Shown here piece by piece: positions 59,564 through 64,000 of a DNA stretch of 64,000 nt (position 1 is the stretch's first letter; every line of letters begins with the position of its first letter). The DNA is from Oryzibacter oryziterrae (lineage in GTDB: Bacteria > Pseudomonadota > Alphaproteobacteria > Rhizobiales > Pleomorphomonadaceae). Position numbers and translations under genes: made by a program. The notes beneath the pieces are model-generated. The model was not told the DNA's origin and did no database searches. It saw only the letters and a list, made by a program, of their open reading frames with translations. The stretch is taken from NCBI RefSeq assembly GCF_021864535.1, contig NZ_JAKJIC010000012.1:91463-155462 (forward strand), written 5' to 3'.

Positions 59564-60585
59564 GACTTGACCTTTCCGCCGCGCGAGCCGAACAGCACTG
59601 CGATGCTTGAGCGAAGCTTCGGCGCCTGCACCAGCAGCACGACCAGAATGACGATGGCCTTGACGACCAGGTTATATTCCGGCGGCAGCCCGCTCATCAG
59701 GATGGAAGTGGTGAGCGACTGGATGATCAGCACGCCGACCAGGGTATTGGCGAGGTAGATGCGGCCACCGTTGAGCGACGCGCCACCGAGCACGACCGCG
59801 AGGATGGCGTCGAGTTCGGTATAGAGGCCCGAGGTCACCGCATCGGAGGCGCGCACGTCGCCGGTGATGATGATGCCGGCCGTGGCCGAGCAGACGCCGA
59901 TGATGGCATAGGCGGCGATGGTGATGACGCGGGTGCCGACGCCGGCGAGACGGGAGGCCGACGCGTTGCTGCCGACGGCTTCGACGAAGAGGCCGAAGGC
60001 GGTCTTGCGCAGCAGCGCCCACAGGATCACGAAGACCAGAACCACCAGATACAAGCGGGTGGGAATGGTCAGGAACTGGCCGGTGGACAGGCTCTCGAAG
60101 AATTCAGAGCGGAAGGTGGGAATGCCCGGGCCGTTGATCATCAGCGCGAAGCCGCGACCGGCGACCATCAGGATCAGCGTGGCGATGATCGGCTGGATGC
60201 CGAGCAGCGACACCAGGGCGCCATTCCACAGGCCGCAGAAGGCACCCATGCCGAGGGTGACCAGCACGATCAGCCAGGGATTCCAGTCGGCGTGGATATA
60301 GTGGGCCATGACCGCGCCAGAGATGGCGACGACGGAGCCGACCGACAGGTCGATGCCGCGCGAGCCAATGACAATGGCCATGCCCATGGCGATCAGGGCG
60401 ATCGGCGTGCCGCGGTAGAGAATGTCGATCAGGCTGCCGTAGAGACGCCCCTCGACCAGGCGGATGGAGAAGAAGCTGGGATTGATGATGCCGTCGATCA
60501 CCAGCATCACGGCAAGCGCGAGCAGCGGCCAGACGATCGTAGGCAGGCTGCGCTTGGCTTCAGGTTTTGCTTTCAATTCGGTCAT
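59560..60585 (-). CDS. Sugar ABC transporter permease (YtfT-like)
   Basis: A 341-residue CUT2 permease with about nine membrane segments. It contains GSLIDILYRGTPIALIAMGMAIVIGSRGIDLSVGSVVAISG, LGIQPIIATLILMVAGRGFALMING and SGLYTELDAILAVVLGGASLNGG. These blocks match YtfT. Four-base overlaps with the ATPase gene upstream (60582-60585) and the YjfF-like gene downstream show tight translational coupling. Confidence 0.92.
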   Translation of the reverse strand: MTELKAKPEAKRSLPTIVWPLLALAVMLVIDGIINPSFFSIRLVEGRLYGSLIDILYRGTPIALIAMGMAIVIGSRGIDLSVGSVVAISGAVMAHYIHADWNPWLIVLVTLGMGAFCGLWNGALVSLLGIQPIIATLILMVAGRGFALMINGPGIPTFRSEFFESLSTGQFLTIPTRLYLVVLVFVILWALLRKTAFGLFVEAVGSNASASRLAGVGTRVITIAAYAIIGVCSATAGIIITGDVRASDAVTSGLYTELDAILAVVLGGASLNGGRIYLANTLVGVLIIQSLTTSILMSGLPPEYNLVVKAIVILVVLLVQAPKLRSSIAVLFGSRGGKVKS

Positions 60586-62090
60586 GAGTTTGCGATCGCC
60601 TCCACAATGGCGGCCTGCGTGATGTCCTGGCCCACGATTTCCTTGACCTTTTCACGGTCACGCATGACCAGCACGCGATGGCTGAAGGCAACGATCTCCT
60701 CGAGTTCGGAGGATGCAACCAGGAGCGCGAGGCCCTCGGCGCAGAGCTTGCGGATGAGCGCCACGATTTCCGCGTGGGCACCGATGTCGATGCCGCGGGT
60801 GGGCTCGTCGAGAATGAGCAGGCGCGGCTTGGCCACCAGCCAGCGGGCCAGAATGACCTTCTGCTGATTGCCGCCCGACAGCTGGCCGACGCGCTTCTCG
60901 GCATCCGGCGTGGCGATGCCGAGCGCCTTGATCATCTCGTCGGCCAAGCGGTTCTGCTCGGCCTCGCCGACACGGCGGAAGATGCCCTGCTTGCTCTGCA
61001 GCGCCAGCACGATGTTCTCGCGCACGGTCAGATCGAGGATCAGGCCGTCGTGCTTGCGGTCTTCGGGGCAGAAGCCGAAACCGAGATTGATCGCCTGCTT
61101 GGGTGTGCGCAGCGAGACCGGCTGCCCGTCGATGCGGATCTCACCGAGATCGGCACGCTCGGCGCCGAAGATCAGCTTGGCGGTCTCGGTGCGACCCGAG
61201 CCGAGCAGGCCGGCGAGGCCGACCACTTCGCCGGCACGCAGGTCGAAATCGACCGACTTCAGATAGCGGCTCTTGCCGAGCGCCTTGGCGGAGACCAGCG
61301 CCTCGCCTTCCATCTTGATGGTGTCGGGCGACGGACGATCGCCGGTGTGGCCTTCGACCTGACGGCCGAGCATCATGGTGACGAGGCGCATGCGCGGCAC
61401 TTCGGCCACCGGGCCGGTGCCGACAAAGCGGCCGTTGCGCAGCACGGTGATGCGGTCGGAGATGGCGTAGACCTGGTCGATGAAATGGGTGATGAAGACG
61501 ATGGAGATGCCGCGGGCCTTGATGTCGCGCAGCACGCCGAACAGGGTCTCCACCTCATGGGCGTCGAGACTGGCGGTGGGCTCGTCGAGGACCAGCACCT
61601 TGGTCTCGCGATCAAGCGCGCGGGCGATGGCCACGAGCTGCTGGACGGCGAGAGAATAGCTGCCGAGCGACCGGCCGACGTCGATGTCGAGGCCGAGGCG
61701 GGCGAGCGAAGCGCGGGCGCGTTCGCGGGTCTTCTTCCAGGAAATGAAGCCGAAGACCGACGACTGGCGCTCGATCATCAGGTTCTCGGCCACCGACAGG
61801 GTCGGGACCAGATTGACTTCCTGGTAGACGGTGTTGATGCCGAGGTCCTGTGCGGCGGCGGGAGAGGAGATGTGCACCTCCTTGCCGTCCAGCGTGACCG
61901 TGCCGGCGTCACATTGATAGACGCCGGTCATCACCTTGACGAGGGTGGACTTGCCGGCACCGTTTTCACCGAGCAGGGCGTGGACTTCGCCCGGATGCAG
62001 GGTGAACTCTACATCCTCGAGCGCCTTGACGCCCGGGAAGGCCTTGCAGATTCCGCGCATGGTCACGCGCGGCTCGATCTCTTGTGTCAT
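60582..62090 (-). CDS. Sugar ABC transporter ATP-binding protein (YtfR-like)
   Basis: A 502-residue double ABC protein of the monosaccharide (CUT2) class. Domain 1: Walker A GENGAGKSTLVKVM, signature region YSLAVQQLVAIARAL, Walker B VLVLDEPTASLD. Domain 2: degenerate P-loop GLLGSGRTETAKLI, LSGGNQQKVILARWL, Walker B LLILDEPTRGID. The start MTQEIEPRVTMRGICKAFPGVKAL is standard. It lies 136 bases below the binding-protein gene; the gap holds a strong hairpin that may limit read-through. Confidence 0.94.
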   Translation of the reverse strand: MTQEIEPRVTMRGICKAFPGVKALEDVEFTLHPGEVHALLGENGAGKSTLVKVMTGVYQCDAGTVTLDGKEVHISSPAAAQDLGINTVYQEVNLVPTLSVAENLMIERQSSVFGFISWKKTRERARASLARLGLDIDVGRSLGSYSLAVQQLVAIARALDRETKVLVLDEPTASLDAHEVETLFGVLRDIKARGISIVFITHFIDQVYAISDRITVLRNGRFVGTGPVAEVPRMRLVTMMLGRQVEGHTGDRPSPDTIKMEGEALVSAKALGKSRYLKSVDFDLRAGEVVGLAGLLGSGRTETAKLIFGAERADLGEIRIDGQPVSLRTPKQAINLGFGFCPEDRKHDGLILDLTVRENIVLALQSKQGIFRRVGEAEQNRLADEMIKALGIATPDAEKRVGQLSGGNQQKVILARWLVAKPRLLILDEPTRGIDIGAHAEIVALIRKLCAEGLALLVASSELEEIVAFSHRVLVMRDREKVKEIVGQDITQAAIVEAIANS

Positions 62091-62122
62091 CCGTTCCGCC
62101 TTGTTGATGCCCGTTCAGGGAT

Positions 62123-62164
62123 GAGGGGAATGTCATCGGGCTTTTGGCCCGCGACATTCCCCTC
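62123..62164. promoter_or_regulatory. Strong intercistronic hairpin between binding-protein and ATPase genes
   Basis: GAGGGGAATGTC (62123-62134) and GACATTCCCCTC (62153-62164) are perfectly complementary, with an inner CGGGC/GCCCG pairing. There is no T-run on the minus strand. Such hairpins after solute-binding-protein genes typically block 3' exonucleases, keeping that mRNA in excess over the membrane subunits. Confidence 0.75.
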
Positions 62165-62226
62165 GCCGGAATTCAGTCCTTGCCGGACCGCCACCATGGC
62201 AATCCGGCAGAGAGCTGCGGACCTGA

Positions 62227-63174
62227 TTACTTGATGCCGCGGGCCGCCATCAGGGCGTCGACGTCATCCTTGGTGTGCAGGTCGGAGGCGATCACCACCC
62301 ACTTCGGCCAATCCTTCTTGCCGTCGAGGTAAGCCTGGACGACGTCATAGATGTCCTTGCCGATGTCCGAACGCAGTTCGACGGAGGCGTTGGCATCGCC
62401 GGCCTTGATCGCGCGGAATTCGTCGGCGACACCGTCAACCGAGACCATCAGCACGTCCTTGCCCGGCTTCAGACCGGCTTCCTTCATGGCCTGGATCGCG
62501 CCCAGTTCCATGTTGTCGTTATGGCCGAACACGGCGCAGACGCCCTTGAAGCCGTCGGTCGCCTTGATGAAGCTCTCGGTCACTTCCTTGCCGCCGGCGG
62601 TGGTGAAGTCACCAGACTGCGACTTGATGATCTTCATGTTCGGGAACAGGGAGATCACGGCCTCGAAGCCCTTCTTGCGCTCGATGGCGGGAGCGGCGCC
62701 GACGGTGCCCTGCAGCTCGACGATGTCGCACTTGCCCTTGGAAGCCTGGGCGAGCCAAGCACCGGCCAGACGGCCTTCCAGGTTGAAGTCGGCGGAGATG
62801 CGGGTCACGTAGAGGTCCTTGTCGGCCTCGACGTCACGGTCGGCGAGGAACACCGGAATGCCGGCATCCTTGGCTTCCTTGAGGACAGAGTCCCAACCGG
62901 TCACGACGACGGGGGCGATGATGATGGCATCGACGCCCTGGGCGATGAAGCCGCGGACGGCCTTGAGCTGGTTCTCTTCCTTGCCCTGGGCGTCGGAGAA
63001 CTTCAGGTCAATGCCACGCTTCTCGGCTTCGGCCTTCATGTCGGCCGAGAAAGCCGGACGCCAGTCACCCTCGGAGCCAACCTGGCTGAAGCCGATGGTG
63101 AGCGCCGAAGCGGAGCTGGCGATCATCAGGCCAAGGCCGAGCGTAATGGCACCGAGCAGATTGGTCTTCTTCAT
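62227..63174 (-). CDS. Sugar-binding periplasmic protein (YtfQ-like)
   Basis: A 315-residue binding protein. The ATG at 63174 follows GGAGGAGACCAAT and starts a signal peptide, MKKTNLLGAITLGLGLMIA (cleavage near ASALT). Mature sequence: IGFSQVGSEGDWRPAFSADMKAEAEKRGI, NQLKAVRGFIAQGVDAIIIAPVV, VFLADRDVE, GDFTTAGGKEVTESFIKA and VCAVFGHNDNMELGAIQAMKEAG, which match YtfQ of E. coli (galactofuranose, also related arabinofuranose binders). An arabinose-isomerase-like gene directly upstream makes L-arabinose or another pentofuranose a likely ligand. Confidence 0.93.
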   Translation of the reverse strand: MKKTNLLGAITLGLGLMIASSASALTIGFSQVGSEGDWRPAFSADMKAEAEKRGIDLKFSDAQGKEENQLKAVRGFIAQGVDAIIIAPVVVTGWDSVLKEAKDAGIPVFLADRDVEADKDLYVTRISADFNLEGRLAGAWLAQASKGKCDIVELQGTVGAAPAIERKKGFEAVISLFPNMKIIKSQSGDFTTAGGKEVTESFIKATDGFKGVCAVFGHNDNMELGAIQAMKEAGLKPGKDVLMVSVDGVADEFRAIKAGDANASVELRSDIGKDIYDVVQAYLDGKKDWPKWVVIASDLHTKDDVDALMAARGIK

Positions 63175-63389
63175 ATTGGTCTCCTCCAACTTGGAAATAT
63201 GGCCAGGCGCCAGGCGCCGGCGTTGTTACCGCGTTTGACCGACCTGACGCGTCATGCGCCGGCCGATCGGGTCGCGACCGCCCTTCCCCGGCGATCGTGA
63301 AGTCAGAGCTCTCCGCCACGTCTCTCCGTGTGACGGAAGCTCCAAGGAAACGCCGCCCACCCCTCCTCGGACGCGGGCGACGAATAGGC

Positions 63390-64000
63390 TCACACTTCGA
63401 CGTATTCGACGTCAGCGAGTTCGCAATAGGCCTTCCACTTGGCGCGTGTGTCGCCGAGGTGGAGGACCTGATGGTGGGTGCCGCCGTTCTTCAGCCAGCC
63501 GTTGAGGCATTCCTTGACGCCGGTGTCGGGCTTGAAGAAGAAGTAGGGCATCTCGAGGCCGGGCAGTTCCTCGGTGTCGAGGATGGTGCCCTGGGAGACC
63601 ACGAGGCGGTACTTGTCGGCGCCGATCGAGACCAGGCTGACCAGCGTCGCCGGGCCGGGTTCGCCCTGGAACAGCACGGTCGGCGGGTTGTCGAGGCCAC
63701 CGATGCCGAGCGGACGGTCGATCAGCTTGGGGCGACGGTCCTTGCGGGCCACCTTCCAGTTGCCTTCGCCCATGTGGCTCTGCAGCGCCGCATCGAGCTT
63801 GAAGTCCATGGCGTACATTTCGGTGAACTGCGGATCGGCCTGGATCGCCCGGCCCGCTACCATCAGCGAGGCACAGTTGGTGTCGCCTTCCGCCGCATAG
63901 CCATAGCCCTCGGCCATCAGGTTCGAGGCAGCCATCATGTGGATCTGGTTGAAGCGGCCGTCATAGCCGATCTCGTTGAAGTAGATCGAGAAGCCGTCAT
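63390..64000 (-). CDS. L-arabinose isomerase-like protein (C-terminal part, runs off the window)
   Basis: The minus-strand frame is open from the window edge to the stop at 63390, about 203 residues. It contains DGFSIYFNEIGYDGRFNQIH, YGYAAEGDTNCASLMVAG, MDFKLDAALQSHMGEGNWKVA, DNPPTVLFQGEPGPATLV and NGGTHHQVLHLGDTRAKWKAYCELADVEYVEV, the C-terminal domain of the L-arabinose/L-fucose isomerase superfamily, AraA branch. The GTHH site holds a metal or substrate His. It would convert an aldose to a ketose in the pathway fed by the adjacent ABC transporter. The substrate cannot be settled from this fragment. Confidence 0.85.
   Translation of the reverse strand, partial: DGFSIYFNEIGYDGRFNQIHMMAASNLMAEGYGYAAEGDTNCASLMVAGRAIQADPQFTEMYAMDFKLDAALQSHMGEGNWKVARKDRRPKLIDRPLGIGGLDNPPTVLFQGEPGPATLVSLVSIGADKYRLVVSQGTILDTEELPGLEMPYFFFKPDTGVKECLNGWLKNGGTHHQVLHLGDTRAKWKAYCELADVEYVEV

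Noticed and set aside
1..64000. CRISPR arrays, prophage genes, transposases or integrases
   Set aside because: No regularly spaced direct repeats and no proteins with integrase, transposase or phage structural motifs were seen; the repeats found are palindromic REP-like units.

Overview
The window reads as chromosomal DNA of an alphaproteobacterium, most likely of the order Hyphomicrobiales (Rhizobiales). The evidence is the DUF3572-divK-pleD neighbourhood at the left edge, the high GC content with strong third-position bias, the betaine-lipid genes btaA/btaB, a DctB/DctD-type sigma-54 system, and a Lys/Asp/Cys-type biuret hydrolase set. The genus cannot be fixed from sequence reading alone.

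Layout. 1-2.3 kb: cell-cycle signalling (DUF3572 end, divK, pleD). 2.3-14.3 kb: a long minus-strand catabolic cluster, read from 14.3 kb down. It encodes a Bmp/nucleoside-type binding protein, two permeases, a coupled 63-aa ORF, a biuret-hydrolase-like cysteine hydrolase, a cyanuric acid hydrolase/barbiturase-type ring-opening amidohydrolase, the transporter ATPase, a second biuret-hydrolase-like enzyme, AtzG-like and AtzE-like proteins, a 5-formyl-THF cyclo-ligase-like protein, an AtzH/HpxZ-like protein, a GntR regulator and a RidA protein. Together they look like import, ring opening and stepwise hydrolysis of a cyclic ureide such as cyanurate or barbiturate. 14.7-20 kb: a chemoreceptor with a C-terminal PilZ domain, a SelT/W-type protein, a DUF6455 protein and a CSS-motif EAL phosphodiesterase.

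20.2-28.7 kb: an exported-protein island with three long paralogues (404, 765 and 706 aa), two small four-cysteine paralogues and a repeat-containing small protein. Nearly all have their own terminator, and I cannot assign a function to any of them. 28.7-35.2 kb: aspS, btaAB (betaine lipid synthesis), a META-domain lipoprotein, a VOC protein and an acetylpolyamine-amidohydrolase-type deacetylase. 35.2-38.3 kb: a lower-GC pair (MBOAT acyltransferase plus SGNH-like membrane protein) that probably O-acylates an exopolymer. 38.4-43.2 kb: an ABC-F ATPase, DUF599, DUF3253 and GyrI-like genes, an RHH/PIN toxin-antitoxin pair and an orphan ComJ-like (nuclease-inhibitor) gene in AT-richer DNA. 43.2-49 kb: envelope and proteolysis genes (YdcF, SH3, ClpP, two LprI-like proteins next to a GH25 lysozyme, mgtE).

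49-54.3 kb: a 2-hydroxycarboxylate transporter gene preceded by a near-perfect -24/-12 sigma-54 promoter and two 16-bp dyads, followed by a DctB/DctD-like kinase-regulator pair that presumably controls it. 54.5-58.3 kb: a secreted protein beside a matrixin-like metalloprotease, tRNA-Leu(GAG), an orphan FliN-like SpoA protein and lipB. 58.5-64 kb: a ytfQ-ytfR-ytfT-yjfF-type sugar ABC transporter downstream of an arabinose-isomerase-like gene that runs off the window.

Two dispersed palindromic repeat families occur (C-rich/G-rich hairpins at 12.9-13.1 and 33.5 kb; a TTCGAATTTCTCAT-containing element at 18.1 and 32.9 kb). No CRISPR array, prophage, transposase or rRNA was seen.
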